From Streptomyces sp. CC228A (lineage in GTDB: Bacteria; Actinomycetota; Actinomycetes; Streptomycetales; Streptomycetaceae): DNA of 64,000 nt. The DNA is taken from contig NZ_JAJPUI010000004.1 of assembly GCF_021390935.1 (NCBI RefSeq), positions 372,001 through 436,000 on the forward strand, read 5' to 3'. Below are positions 47,115 through 56,834 of this stretch, piece by piece. Under the pieces are notes generated by a model, which was given only the letters and a program-made list of their open reading frames with translations, was not told the DNA's origin and searched no databases. The number at the start of each line of letters is the position of its first letter. Position 1 is the first letter of the stretch. The translations under genes and the position numbers were made by a program.

Positions 47115-49779
47115 TCAGCCGAGCCGCGCCGCCAAGTCCTGCGCCGTGAGCGGCTCCAGGCCGCACCCGTCGACCGGGCCCGGCAGCAGCCGGTACACCG
47201 CGCCCGACGCCCCCTCCGGTGCCACGGAGCCGTCGGCCAGGGCCAGCAGCACCCGCATGCCCGACGCCGCCCGGCCCGCGGCGGCCGCCGGGTCGGCCGC
47301 CTTGCGGCGCGCGTCGGGCTCCCCGCCCGTGCGGATCCGGCGCGCGAAGCCGGGCAGGGTCTCGCCCAGGCGCCGCGAGTAGCGCAGCAGTCCGCCGTCC
47401 CGCAGGACGAGCGTCTCCTCCGCTCGCGCGGCGGCGTGCCAGACCGCCAGGTCCCAGAGCGTCGTGCGGCCCGAGGAGAAGTACCCGGACAGGTCCTGGG
47501 CGATCCGCCCCAGGCCGCCGCGGTGCCGGCCGGCGCTGTGGTGCCCCGGGAGGGCGGACAGGTGCACGTCGGCCCACAGGAAGGTGCGCTGCTCCAGGTC
47601 CACGACGAGCGGGACGTGGATGCGCGAGTCACCCGTGAGGTCGTACCGCTGCCGCACCGTCCGCGGGTCGTAGGCGGCGCCGCGCGCGTCCTCCGGGCCG
47701 TCCAGGGCCATGAACCCGGCGAAGGCGTCGGGGAGCCGCTCGAACGGCACGTCGTTGAAGCTGAGGACGGTCGGCACGACGAACCGCACCCCCGCCGCGG
47801 TGAGCGCGGCGAGGTCGAGGTCCACGTACTCCGTGGCGCCGTCCGGGGCGGGCGCCGACGTCAGGTCGCCGGAGTGGACGGCGGCCCGCTGCCCGAACAC
47901 CAGCCGCGTGTAGTCGCACAGCCCGCGGTACGACCAGTCGGCGCCGTACAGCACCGCCGACAGGTCCAGGTCGACCCGGGTGTCCGGAGGCTGGGTCCAG
48001 TGCAGGAACAGCCGCAGCACCCCGCCTTCCGGCAGCGGCCGCACACTGCCGCGCGCCACGGGGACGAGCGCTTTGGCCGCCGCGCCCTCGGCGGACGGCA
48101 CCGCGAGGCCGGCGAGTCCCCGCGTCGAGCACGGCGAGGCGGTAGCGCCCCCGTCCGCGCCCCGGCTCGCGCTTCCGTCCGTGCCGACCTGCGCCCCCGC
48201 GTCGCAGTCCCCGCCCGCGCCCGCGCCGGTGCGGGCGGGGCCGGAGGCGAGCCGCCGCAGGGCCTCCGCCTCCGGCAGCGCGCACACCTGCCGGGTGACG
48301 GCGGCGGGCAGCGGCGGCCTGGTGTCGTCGACCGCGTACGACCGGGCGACCTGCCCGCGCGGGAAGAACACCCGCCGCCGCCGGGCAGGTGCCGCTCCGC
48401 AGCCGCCCGTACGCGGCGAGCAGCGGGCCGGGGCGGCGGAGGGGAGGGCGAGCGCGAGGGTCCGCAGCGCGGCCGGGCCCGGCCCCTCCTCCCCGTACAG
48501 CCGGAGCAACCGGTCGAGCTGCCGCAGCAGTTCACCGGGCCGCTCGGCGAGCAGGGCGAGCGCCGCGTCCGGTGCCGCGCCCGGTCCGTGCAGCACCTCC
48601 TCGACCCGCGCGCCAGGTGCACGGCCGGATGCGCGCCGGCGACCCGTACGGTGCCGGGGTGCGCGGCAGCGGTCGCGAGCAGGGCCGTGCGCAGGGACGG
48701 CGACGCGGCGTCCAGGTCCGTCCCGCGCACCACGGCGAGCGCGAGCGCGGCCCGGGGGTGCCGGGTGTGCCCCTCGAACGGGTGAAGGACCTCGGCGGCG
48801 CGCCGCCACGCGGCCGGGTGCCGCAGCACGTCCTCGACCAGCGACGCGGCGGGCAGCCCGTCCAGGACGCCGAGCAGGACGCGGCGCAGGGTGCGCGGCA
48901 CCGACCGCAGCCGGGGCCGCGCCGACAGGTCCGCCGCCCCGCCCGACAGGACGCACAGCAGCCGCAGCACGTCCGTGGCGGTGGTCAAACGGCGCGGCAG
49001 CAGCGCCTCGGCGGCCCGCCGCGTGCCGGGAGCGGCGAGCAGCCGCCCCAGGACGAGGGCCTTCGACTCCCGTACGGGCACGTCGTCCGGCAGCCAGTCG
49101 AGCGCGGCCGGAGCGTGCCCCACGAGGACCTCCAGGTCGTCCCGGTCCTGCGGCGACAGGGGGTACGGCGCCCGAGCAGGTCGGCGAGGGCCCGGGCGGC
49201 TTCGGCGGACCGGTCCGTCCCGAGGTCGAGCAGCCGCAGCGGCCCGGCGGGCGGCTCGGGCGCGCGGGCGGCGGGGGAGGGCCGCAGGAAGGGGTCGCCG
49301 CCGTCGATCCGCCGGTGGCACAGGGGGCAGCCGGAGTAGTCGGCGCCGTCCCAGCAGCGGCGGCACACCAGGTGCGCGCACGGCGAGACCGGTCGGACGG
49401 CCCCCACCGTGCCGCACAGCACGCACGGCTGCTCCGGCGACTGGAGCAGCAGCGTGAACACCCGGTCCACGTACAGCCGGAACGTGTCGTCGGGGGTGGA
49501 GCGCGGGAAGTCCCGGAAGAGCGGGGTGTGGGTGCGGTCGGCTCCCAGGTCCGCGTCCAGCTGCCGCAGCAGCCGCTTCCCGGTCCGCGCCAGCCCGCTC
49601 GGTCCCGACTGCGCCAGCGCGTCCCGCAGCCGGCGCGTCGGCGCGAAGCCGCGCTCCAGCAGCTCGGCTTCCAGGGCGGCGAGCCCCTCGGCGGTCGACG
49701 CGCCGCCGGGGCGCGCCTCGGCCGGGTCGACGTGGACGGTGCGCAGGCGGCGGAGCAGCACGGACTCCAGAACGGACAA
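47115..49779 (-). CDS. MXAN_6230/SCO0854-family RING-domain protein with TerD-like C-terminus (several frame breaks)
   Basis: This is a large protein of about 890 residues. The N-terminal half contains a RING-type zinc motif with CVLCGTVGAVRPVSPCAHLVC and RRCWDGADYSGCPLC (C-x2-C, C-x-H-x2-C-x2-C, C-x2-C). A helical middle follows. The C-terminal part has a TerD-like beta-sandwich (VDLDLSAVLYGADW, AAVHSGDLTSAPAPDGATEYVDLDLAAL, VVPTVLSFNDVPFERLPDAFAGFM). The frame shifts by -1 near 49168 and near 48612, and a compensated patch lies around 48370-48430, where LLAAYGRLRSG appears in another frame. The TTG start is chosen for GGGGGGA 5 bases upstream. The biochemical function is not established. 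Confidence 0.82.
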
Positions 49780-49795
49780 CCGTCCCCCCAGGCTG

Positions 49796-49850
49796 GAAGC
49801 GAGAAGCGAGAAGCGAGAAGCGAGAAGCGAGAAGCGAGAAGCGAGAAGCG
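49796..49850. repeat. Seven perfect tandem copies of the heptamer GAAGCGA
   Basis: Seven exact 7-base units plus six bases of an eighth lie 17-71 bases upstream of the TTG start of the RING-protein gene, in its 5' leader or promoter. The sequence is purine-rich and stands out from the local GC context. Arrays like this change copy number by slippage. Confidence 0.95.
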
Positions 49851-50030
49851 GGGACGGAGAGTGGACGCGCTACGGCCTGTGGGAAGAGGAGAGAAGGAAG
49901 CACGCCGCGGAGCCGTCCCCGCCGGTGCGCGAGTCTAGGGAACGCGCGTGCGAGTCCGCTACGCATTAAGTCCGGGCGGGGCGTGCCGCCGGCCGCGGGG
50001 CCCGGCCTCGGTGAGACCCTCACCCTCGTG

Positions 50031-50753
50031 ATGGAACCGACCCCCGACGAGGCCCCCTCGCACGAACCCCACGACGCCGCCTTCGGCGTCCGCCTGAACT
50101 GGCTGCGCGCCGCCGTCCTCGGCGCCAACGACGGCATCGTCTCCACGGCGGGCCTCGTCGTGGGCGTCGCGGGTGCCACGACCGAACGCGCCACGCTGCT
50201 GACGGCGGGACTGGCGGGCCTGCTCGCCGGCTCCCTGTCGATGGCGGTGGGGGAGTACGTGTCGGTCTCCACGCAGCGCGACTCGGAGCGGGCCGCACTG
50301 GCCGTGGAGCGCCGCGAGCTGCGGGAGCAGCCGGAGGCCGAACTGGACGAGCTCACCGACCTCCTCGCGGCACGCGGACTCACCCGCGACGTGGCCCGTG
50401 AAGCGGCCGAGCAGTTGACGGAGCGGGACGCGCTGCGCGCCCACGCGCGCGTGGAGCTCGGCATCGATCCGGACTCCCTGACGAACCCCTGGCACGCGGC
50501 GGCCGCCAGCTTCCTCGCCTTCACGGCGGGCGCGCTGCTGCCGCTGCTGGCGATGGTGCTGCCCCCGGCGGACGCCCGGCTCTGGGTGACGGTGCTGTCC
50601 GTCCTGGCGGCCCTGACCGTCACCGGCTGGTCGAGCGCCCGGCTGGGCGCCGCCGCCGCCCGCCCGGCGGTGGCGCGGGTCGTGGGCGGCGGAGCCCTGG
50701 CCATGGGGGTGACCTACGCGGTGGGGTCGCTGCTCGGCGCGGTCGGGGTCTAG
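50031..50753 (+). CDS. VIT1/CCC1-family iron/manganese transporter
   Basis: This 240-residue membrane protein has about five helices. The N-terminal signature is LNWLRAAVLGANDGIVSTAGLVVGVAGA, followed by GLLAGSLSMAVGEYVSVSTQRDSERA, whose Asp/Met/Glu residues form the metal path. A charged cytoplasmic segment (ELREQPEAELDELTDLLAARGL) and a C-terminal helix pair (FTAGALLPLLAMVL, GGGALAMGVTYAVGSLLGA) follow. The family exports Fe(II) or Mn(II) from the cytoplasm. The ATG is chosen as the first codon before the conserved region; an in-frame ATG region upstream (49983) is less likely. Confidence 0.9.
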   Translation: MEPTPDEAPSHEPHDAAFGVRLNWLRAAVLGANDGIVSTAGLVVGVAGATTERATLLTAGLAGLLAGSLSMAVGEYVSVSTQRDSERAALAVERRELREQPEAELDELTDLLAARGLTRDVAREAAEQLTERDALRAHARVELGIDPDSLTNPWHAAAASFLAFTAGALLPLLAMVLPPADARLWVTVLSVLAALTVTGWSSARLGAAAARPAVARVVGGGALAMGVTYAVGSLLGAVGV

Positions 50754-50846
50754 CCGGCGGGTGCCGCCGTGGCGGCGTCGACCGCGCGAAGGCGGCCCGG
50801 GCGCCGGCAGCGGAACGGGGCAGTGCGGGGGCCGCCCGCCCGCCCG

Positions 50847-52314
50847 TCAGCGGCCGGCCGTCCAGCAGGCCAGGTCGGTGCCCCACCGGCCGGCCGGCCG
50901 CGCCCAGTCCTTGGGGCCGCCCTCGTACCGGACGGGGAGCGGGCGTAGCGCAGCCGCCCCAGCGGACCGGCGCGCTCCGCGAGCCAGGGTTCCGGGGCGT
51001 ACGGTTCGCCCGCCGCCTCCGCGGGAGGCGCCGCGTCCAGCTCGTGCTGCAGCCAGTGCGCCGTCCTCGCCAGGGCGGCCCGCACCACCCAGGTCCCGCC
51101 GTCCAGGTGGCGTTCCGTCAGGGCCCGCAGGACCGCCGCCGCCAGCAGGTAGCCCGTGCCGTGGTCGAGCGCCTGCGCCGGCAGGGCGCCCGGGCGCAGG
51201 GAGGAGCCCTCGTGCAGGGCGATGCCGGTGGCCGCCTGCACCAGGCTGTCGAAGCCGCGCCGCCCGCCCCACGGGCCGTACCGGCCCCACGCCGACAGCT
51301 CGGCGACCACCAGGCCGGGGCGGCGCGCCGCGAGCGCCTCCGCGGAGAGGCCGAACCGGTCCAGGGCGCCCGGCCGGTAGCCGGTCACCACGACGTCGGC
51401 CCGGGCCAGCAGGTCCTCGAACGCCTCCCGGTCCACGCTCCGGGCGAGGTCCAGCAGTGCCGACCGCTTGCCCATGCCGGTGTCGTTGTGCACGTCCTGG
51501 CTCTCCGGCAGCCGCGGGGAGTCGACCCGCAGCACGTCGGCGCCCAGCAGCGCGAGCGTCCGGGTGGCGACCGGCCCCGCCAGCACCCGTGTCATGTCCA
51601 GTACGCGCACGCCTGCGCAGGGCAGCGCCGCCCGGCCCGGCGGCTCCTGGACCGGTCCCGGTCCCGGCGCCCCGCCCGCCCGCTCCAGCGTCAGCAGGGG
51701 CTGCCCCGCGACCAGGGCGCCCTGCGGGTGCGCCGCCCACTCGGCGGCGCCGCGCACGGCGACCGCCAGGCCGCCCGCGCCGTACACCTCCTCCTCCACG
51801 TCGAGGGCCCGCCGCCGGCCGAGCTCGGCCGCCACGGCGTCGACGCCCGCCCCGGAGGTCAGGCCCAGCGCGGTGAGCAGCCGCTCCCGGTGGTGCGGGT
51901 AGTTGGCGTGCGTGCGCACCCACCCGTCGGCCGTCCGCCAGAACCGGGACAGCGGGGCGAAGGCCGCCGCCGGGCGGCCGTCCAGGTGCACGTACCGCTC
52001 GCTGTGGAAGGCCGTGGCGACCGCCCCGTCGTCCACCCGCACGCGCGGCACCCCGGCCCCCGCACCCCGGCCCCCTGCGCACCGGCCCCCTGCGCACCGG
52101 CCGCCGCGCCATGGGCGCGCGCCGCGCGGTCGGCGCGGACCGCCGTCAGCTCGGCCGCCGCCAGCGCGCACGCGGCGACGGTCGCCCGCGCCAGCACCAT
52201 GACGGGGAGCCGCGCGGCCGGCGCTCCGGGCGCCTCGGGGCCGTAGGTGATCCGCTCCAACAGCCTCGGATCGGCACCCAGTGCCGCCCAGACCCCATGA
52301 ACAGCCTTCTCCAT
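50847..52314 (-). CDS. CaiB/BaiF-type class III CoA-transferase (two frame breaks)
   Basis: This protein of about 488 residues moves CoA between carboxylic acids. The N-terminal part (MEKAVHGVWAALGADPRLLERITYG) ends in an Ala/Gly-rich linker with direct repeats, where the frame slips by -1 near 52050. The core reads VRVLDMTRVLAGPVATRTLALLGADVLRVDSP and VHNDTGMGKRSALLDLARSVDREAFEDLLARADVVV, then FDSLVQAATGIALHEGS, the classic family order. A second -1 slip near 50945 separates the end (LPVRYEGGPKDWARPAGRWGTDLACWTAGR). The acyl substrate is unknown. A perfect TGGCACT palindrome lies 10 bases upstream of the start. Confidence 0.85.
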
Positions 52315-52324
52315 GCCCACACTG

Positions 52325-52339
52325 TGGCACTCAGTGCCA
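52325..52339 (-). promoter_or_regulatory. Perfect 15-base palindrome, operator candidate
   Basis: TGGCACTCAGTGCCA is a perfect 7-1-7 inverted repeat placed 10 bases before the CoA-transferase start, between it and the upstream subtilase gene. Its form and place suit a TetR-type repressor of acyl-CoA metabolism; no such regulator gene is adjacent. Confidence 0.6.
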
Positions 52340-52442
52340 TTCATGGGAAGGGGGCGGGCACAGAAAGAGCCCGGGCACGCGCCGCCGCGCACCCGGGCTC
52401 CCCTCCCCGGTGGATCCGGTCAGTCCCCCTGAGGACCGGGCC

Positions 52443-53975
52443 CTACCACCGCACCGCGTCCAGCGCGTCGACCATGCCGCGGCCGTAGAAGCCGTTGCGG
52501 AAGGTGCCGCCCTCGCACACCGCGTCGGCCGTGCCGTCGCCGTTGATGTCGTACGGGTCGGTGCACGCCGTCGCGTCCGCCTGCGCGTACAGCAGCGCCT
52601 TCACCAGGCCGGGCGAGGCATAGGGGTGCTTCGACTTGATCAGCGCGACGACACCCGCCGCGTGCGGGGACGCCATGGACGTGCCCGCCTTGTAGCTGTA
52701 GCCGCCCTTCACCGTGGTCGACAGGATCAGACCGCTGATGGCCGGCCCCTCCGGCGCCTGGTAGCGGGTGGAGTCGCCGCCGGGCGCGGCGATGTCGACG
52801 ACGCCCTGGCCGTAGTTCGAGTACGAGGACTTCAGCCCCTTCGCGCCGGTCGCCGACACGGTGACCAGCCCCGGCAGCATGGCCGGTATGTCCGGGCACT
52901 CGGCGGGGTTCACGGTCCGCTCGACCGCCGTCGAGTCGTTCGGGCTGGAGGTGTCGGTGACCTCGTCCGCCGCCAGGTCGGTACGGGTGTTGCCGGCGGC
53001 CGCGACGTTCACCGCGCCCTTGCGCTCGGCGTACCGGGTGGCGCGCGTCAGCGCCTCCACCAGGGCGCCCTGGTCGGGGTCGTGCTTGCAGTTGTACAGC
53101 CACGGGTCCACGTAATAGCTGTTGTTGGTGACCTCGACGCCGTGCGCGGCCGCCCACATGAAGGCGCAGACCACGGCCTCGGTGTAGAAGAAGCCGTCAG
53201 GGTTGGACACCTTGATGCCGGAGACCTTCACCCCCGGGGCGACACCGGTGACGCCGACGCCGTTCTTGGCGGCCGCGATGGTGCCGGCGACGTGCGTTCC
53301 GTGGTCGCTCTCGCCGGGGAGGGGACGCCACGCGCCCTCGGCGGTGTCCGCCTTGCCGGTCGCGCAGTTCGCGGACGCCGCGCGGTCGAAGTTCGGCGCC
53401 AGGTCCGGGTGCGTGTCGTCCACGCCCGTGTCGATGACGGCGACGGTCACCTTCCGGCTGCCGAGGGTCCGCTCGTGGGCCTGGTCCGCCTTGATGGCGG
53501 GCAGGCTCCACTGCAGCGGCTCCAGGGGGTCCTGGCCGTCCTCGGCGTCCGCGGCCGCCCGGCGCGCCTCCTGCGGCGTCAGCGGCTCCGCGGCCTCCGC
53601 GACGTCGGTCGTCGCGAGCGGCGTCAGCGGAGCGGTCCGCGTCGCACCCGCGGACGCGACGCCCCGGACGCCCCGGATCGTCTCCGCGAAGCGCGGGTTC
53701 CCGGAGTGGACGACGAGGACGCCGATCGCGTCGTACGACTCCACCACCGTGCCGCCGGCCCTCTCCACCGCCCGCCGCACGGCGCCGGCATGGCGGCCGC
53801 CGTCGACGTTGACGACGTACGACAGCACCGGGCCGTCCCCGGCGACCTGCGCCGCAACGTCGTCCGCCGGCGCGGCCGAGGCCGCACCGGCGGGAAGGAA
53901 GCCGAGTGACGCCACGAGCGCCAGGCCGACGGGCAGGGCGAGTGCGCGCCCGCGCCCGGAACGCAGATGAGCCAT
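52443..53975 (-). CDS. Secreted S8 subtilisin-like serine protease
   Basis: This 510-residue preproenzyme has a signal peptide (residues 1-35, ends near ASAAPADD) and an inhibitor-I9-like propeptide (about 40-120). The catalytic domain has Asp182 (VAVIDTGVDDTHPD), His225 (DHGTHVAGT), the oxyanion Asn in AAAGNTRTDL and Ser433 (AGTSMASPHAAG). The C-terminus has Cys residues (ATACTDPYDINGDG, AVCEGGTF) likely in disulfides. It is exported and self-activating. It stands alone between the CoA-transferase gene and the truncated ABC ATPase gene. Confidence 0.95.
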   Translation of the reverse strand: MAHLRSGRGRALALPVGLALVASLGFLPAGAASAAPADDVAAQVAGDGPVLSYVVNVDGGRHAGAVRRAVERAGGTVVESYDAIGVLVVHSGNPRFAETIRGVRGVASAGATRTAPLTPLATTDVAEAAEPLTPQEARRAAADAEDGQDPLEPLQWSLPAIKADQAHERTLGSRKVTVAVIDTGVDDTHPDLAPNFDRAASANCATGKADTAEGAWRPLPGESDHGTHVAGTIAAAKNGVGVTGVAPGVKVSGIKVSNPDGFFYTEAVVCAFMWAAAHGVEVTNNSYYVDPWLYNCKHDPDQGALVEALTRATRYAERKGAVNVAAAGNTRTDLAADEVTDTSSPNDSTAVERTVNPAECPDIPAMLPGLVTVSATGAKGLKSSYSNYGQGVVDIAAPGGDSTRYQAPEGPAISGLILSTTVKGGYSYKAGTSMASPHAAGVVALIKSKHPYASPGLVKALLYAQADATACTDPYDINGDGTADAVCEGGTFRNGFYGRGMVDALDAVRW

Positions 53976-54055
53976 GGGTTCTCCACATCATCCATCGGGA
54001 CACCCGGCGGTACCGGCGGTACGGCCGGGTACATGACGAGCGAAGCTATCGCTGA

Positions 54056-54760
54056 TCATCCCCGCACAGCAATGACTCCGGCGGCGAAAAGGCCGAGGCG
54101 CGCCGGTGGCTGACGGGGCGTCGGCTCACGGGGGGACGCGCAGCGGTCCGGAAGGCGCGCACCCGCCGCCCGCCGGCCGTCTGTCCGGAAGGCACCCATC
54201 CGCCGCCCGCGCGTCCCGACGAGGTGCAGCAGGTCGTGCTGGTGCTGGATGTCGAGGTGGTTCGTCGGCTCGTCCAGCAGCAGTTCGCGCGGTTCCTGGG
54301 CGAGGGCGCGGGCTATCTGGACGCGTTGGCGTTCGCCGCCGGACAGGGTGTGCCAGGCGCGGTCGGCGCGGTCGGCGAGACCGGTGCGGTCCAGGGCGTC
54401 GCGGACGGCCCGTTCGTCGGCCGCGGACGGCGGTGCCCACGCCCGCCGGTGCGGGATGCGGCCGAGCCGTACGACCTCCGCGACGGTCAGCTCGACGAGG
54501 GTGTCGGCCTGCTGCTCGACGACAGCCACGCGCCGGGCGATGTCCCGGCGGCGCAGCGCGCCGAGCGGGGTCCCGTCGAGGGTGACCACGCCCGAGGCGG
54601 GGGCCAGGACGCCGCACAGGACGCGCAGCAGGGTGGACTTGCCGGAGCCGTTGGGTCCGAGGAGTCCCGTCATGGCGCCCGGCGGCGGGGAGATGCCGAC
54701 GCCGTCGAGGACGAGCCGGCCGTCGGCGGTGCGGGTGACGCGGTCGGCGGCGAGGGTCAT
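54056..54760 (-). CDS. BtuD/FecE-like ABC ATPase, C-terminally truncated
   Basis: This is the ATPase of the B12 importer. Walker A (GLLGPNGSGKST, Lys41), the Q-loop (VAVVEQQADTLVELT), the signature LSGGERQRVQIARAL and Walker B LLLDEPTNHLD are intact up to residue 181. The H-loop His (usually ALHDLN) and the last 70-80 residues are missing. They are replaced by 53 unrelated residues (GTRGRRMGAFRTDGRR and following) read from sequence with a 25-base imperfect duplication. No other frame shows the lost part, so this is a deletion or rearrangement rather than a frameshift. The ATG overlaps the permease stop (ATGA). Activity is doubtful without the switch His. Confidence 0.85.
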   Translation of the reverse strand: MTLAADRVTRTADGRLVLDGVGISPPPGAMTGLLGPNGSGKSTLLRVLCGVLAPASGVVTLDGTPLGALRRRDIARRVAVVEQQADTLVELTVAEVVRLGRIPHRRAWAPPSAADERAVRDALDRTGLADRADRAWHTLSGGERQRVQIARALAQEPRELLLDEPTNHLDIQHQHDLLHLVGTRGRRMGAFRTDGRRAAGARLPDRCASPREPTPRQPPARLGLFAAGVIAVRG

Positions 54761-55770
54761 CGGCGGCTCCTCCTGGTCCGGTACAGCACGAGGACGAAGG
54801 CCGGCACGCCGACGAGCGAGGTCATGACGCCGACCGGGACCTCCTGGGGGTCGATGACGGTCCGCGCGGCGGTGTCGATCCACACCAGGAAGACGGCTCC
54901 GCCGAGCGCGGAGGCGGGCAGCAGCCTGCCGTGGCCGGGCCCGACCAGGGCGCGGGCGGCGTGCGGCAGCACCAGCCCGACGAAGCCGATGGCGCCGGCG
55001 GCGGCGACGAGGGCGGCGGTCAGCAGGGCCGTCACGCAGAGCAGGACCAGCCGGGCGCGGCCGGTGTCGACGCCGAGGGTCGCCGCCGCGTCCTGTCCGA
55101 AGGCGAACGCGTCCAGCGTCCTGGCGTGGCCGAGGCAGGTCCCGAGGGCCGCCACCAAGACGGCGGAGCAGAGCCACACGTCGGTCCATCCGGCGCCGCC
55201 GAGCGAGCCGAGCAGCCAGAACAGCACGCCGCGGGTGGTCTCCGCGTCGGCGGACGTCACCACGATGAAGGAGGTCAGCGCGGAGAACAGCTGCATCGCC
55301 GCGACCCCGGAGAGGACCACGCGGTCGGTGGTGCCGCCGAGGGTGTGGCTCAGCAGGAGCATCGCGGCGAACGAGCACACGGCGCCGGCGAACGCGCCGC
55401 CGGACAGCGACAGCACGCCGCCGCCCGCGCCGAGGACCACCACGGCCACGGCGCCGGTGGAGGCACCGGAGGAGACGCCGAGGACGAACGGGTCGGCGAG
55501 CGGGTTGCGCAGCAGCGACTGGAGCACCGCGCCGCACACCGCGAGACCGGCGCCGCACACGGCGGCCAGCAGGGTGCGCGGGAGCCGCAGGTTCCACACG
55601 ATGCCGTCGCGGATCGGGGTGAGCCCGGAGGGCTCGCCCCCGAGGTGGGCGGCCACGACGGACCAGACGTCGGTGACGCCGATGTCCGCGGGGCCGACGG
55701 TGATCGCGAGGGCGACGGAGAGCGCGAGGACGCCGAGCCCCGCCGCCGTGCGCAGCAGGGCCGTGGTCAT
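54757..55770 (-). CDS. BtuC/FecCD-type ABC permease, cobalamin importer
   Basis: This 337-residue permease has about ten membrane segments. Family hallmarks are IVWNLRLPRTLLAAVCGAGLAVCGAVLQSLLRNPLADPFVLGVSSGA near the N-terminus and GAIGFVGLVLPHAARALVGPGHGRLLPASALGGAVFLVWID near the C-terminus, the latter containing the ATPase-coupling loop. It overlaps the binding-protein gene upstream and the ATPase gene downstream by 4 bases each. FecCD permeases serve siderophores, heme or B12; the cobalamin riboswitch at the operon head points to B12 or cobinamide. Confidence 0.9.
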   Translation of the reverse strand: MTTALLRTAAGLGVLALSVALAITVGPADIGVTDVWSVVAAHLGGEPSGLTPIRDGIVWNLRLPRTLLAAVCGAGLAVCGAVLQSLLRNPLADPFVLGVSSGASTGAVAVVVLGAGGGVLSLSGGAFAGAVCSFAAMLLLSHTLGGTTDRVVLSGVAAMQLFSALTSFIVVTSADAETTRGVLFWLLGSLGGAGWTDVWLCSAVLVAALGTCLGHARTLDAFAFGQDAAATLGVDTGRARLVLLCVTALLTAALVAAAGAIGFVGLVLPHAARALVGPGHGRLLPASALGGAVFLVWIDTAARTVIDPQEVPVGVMTSLVGVPAFVLVLYRTRRSRR

Positions 55771-56792
55771 CCGGCGAGGCCGAAGGCGCGCAGGCCGGCG
55801 GCGACCTGCTCGATGCCCTCCACCGTGCGGATGGTGGGGTTCATGGACTGGCCGCTGACCAGGACGTACCGCTTGTGGCGCACGGCGTCCATGTTCCGGG
55901 TGACGGGGTGGGACTCCAGGAACTCGATCTTCTTCTCGGCGCTCTCCCCGCTCTGCGCCTTGCGGGTGAGGTCGCCGATGACCAGCACGTCCGGGTTCCG
56001 GTCGGCCACCGTCTCCCAGTTGATCTGGGGCCATTCCTCGGTGGTGTCGTCGAAGACGTTCTTCGCGCCGAGTTCGCGGGTGATGACGCCCGGTGCCCCG
56101 CAGCAGCCCGCCATGTAGGGGGACTCGGCGTCGGAGAACCAGTAGAGGAGGGTGACGTCGGAGGCGTCCAGCCCGGTCTTGGCCTTGGCGACGCGGGCCT
56201 GGAGGCGGGCCGTGAGCTCCTCGCCGCGTTCCTCGACGCCGAAGACCTGCGCGAGGTCCCGCACTTCTCCGTAGACGGTGTCCATCGTGAGGGGCTTGGT
56301 GCGGACGCCGTCGCCGTCGCCGCTGTTGTCCTTGCCGACGCAGTCGGACGGGGAGAGGTAGGTGGGCACGCCCAGCTTCTCGAACTGCTCGCGCGTGGCG
56401 ACGCCGCCCTTGCCGAGCGTGGAGGCGAAGGAGGCGGTGACGAAGTCGGGTTCGACGGAGAGGACCTTCTCGAAGGACGGGTTGTTCTCGGCGAGGCGCG
56501 GCACGCCGGCGTTCGCCTTCTCCAGGCCCTTCATCACCGGGTCGGTCCAGGTGGCCGTGCCCGCCATGCGGTCGGCGAGGCCGAGGGACAGCAGGATCTC
56601 GGTGGTTCCCTGGTTGAGGGACACGGCCTTGCGGGGGCCGTCCCCGGTGATCTGCACCGTGCGGCCGCAGTTGTCGAGTGCGCGTGCCGGCTGCTTCGCC
56701 GGGTCGGCCGGGGCGGTGGCGCCGCAGCCGGTGAGGAGGAGCGCCCCGCACAGGAGCGCGGGCAGGGGCAGGGTGGAGCGCGTGGCGTTCAC
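55767..56792 (-). CDS. BtuF-like ABC substrate-binding lipoprotein
   Basis: This 341-residue lipoprotein has a signal peptide with lipobox LLTGC (Cys23). It is a two-lobed, long-helix (class III) binding protein, with KAVSLNQGTTEILLSLGLADRMAG in the first lobe and TVADRNPDVLVIGDLTRKAQ in the second. Four further cysteines (DNCGRT, SDCVG, AGCCGAPG) are unusual. It is the first gene of a three-gene importer and lies 40-50 bases downstream of a cobalamin riboswitch, so the ligand is most likely cobalamin or a corrinoid. Confidence 0.9.
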   Translation of the reverse strand: MNATRSTLPLPALLCGALLLTGCGATAPADPAKQPARALDNCGRTVQITGDGPRKAVSLNQGTTEILLSLGLADRMAGTATWTDPVMKGLEKANAGVPRLAENNPSFEKVLSVEPDFVTASFASTLGKGGVATREQFEKLGVPTYLSPSDCVGKDNSGDGDGVRTKPLTMDTVYGEVRDLAQVFGVEERGEELTARLQARVAKAKTGLDASDVTLLYWFSDAESPYMAGCCGAPGVITRELGAKNVFDDTTEEWPQINWETVADRNPDVLVIGDLTRKAQSGESAEKKIEFLESHPVTRNMDAVRHKRYVLVSGQSMNPTIRTVEGIEQVAAGLRAFGLAG

Positions 56793-56834
56793 GGCGTGGT
56801 CCTCGGCGTCGCGGGCCCATGCGCGGGGCCCTTC

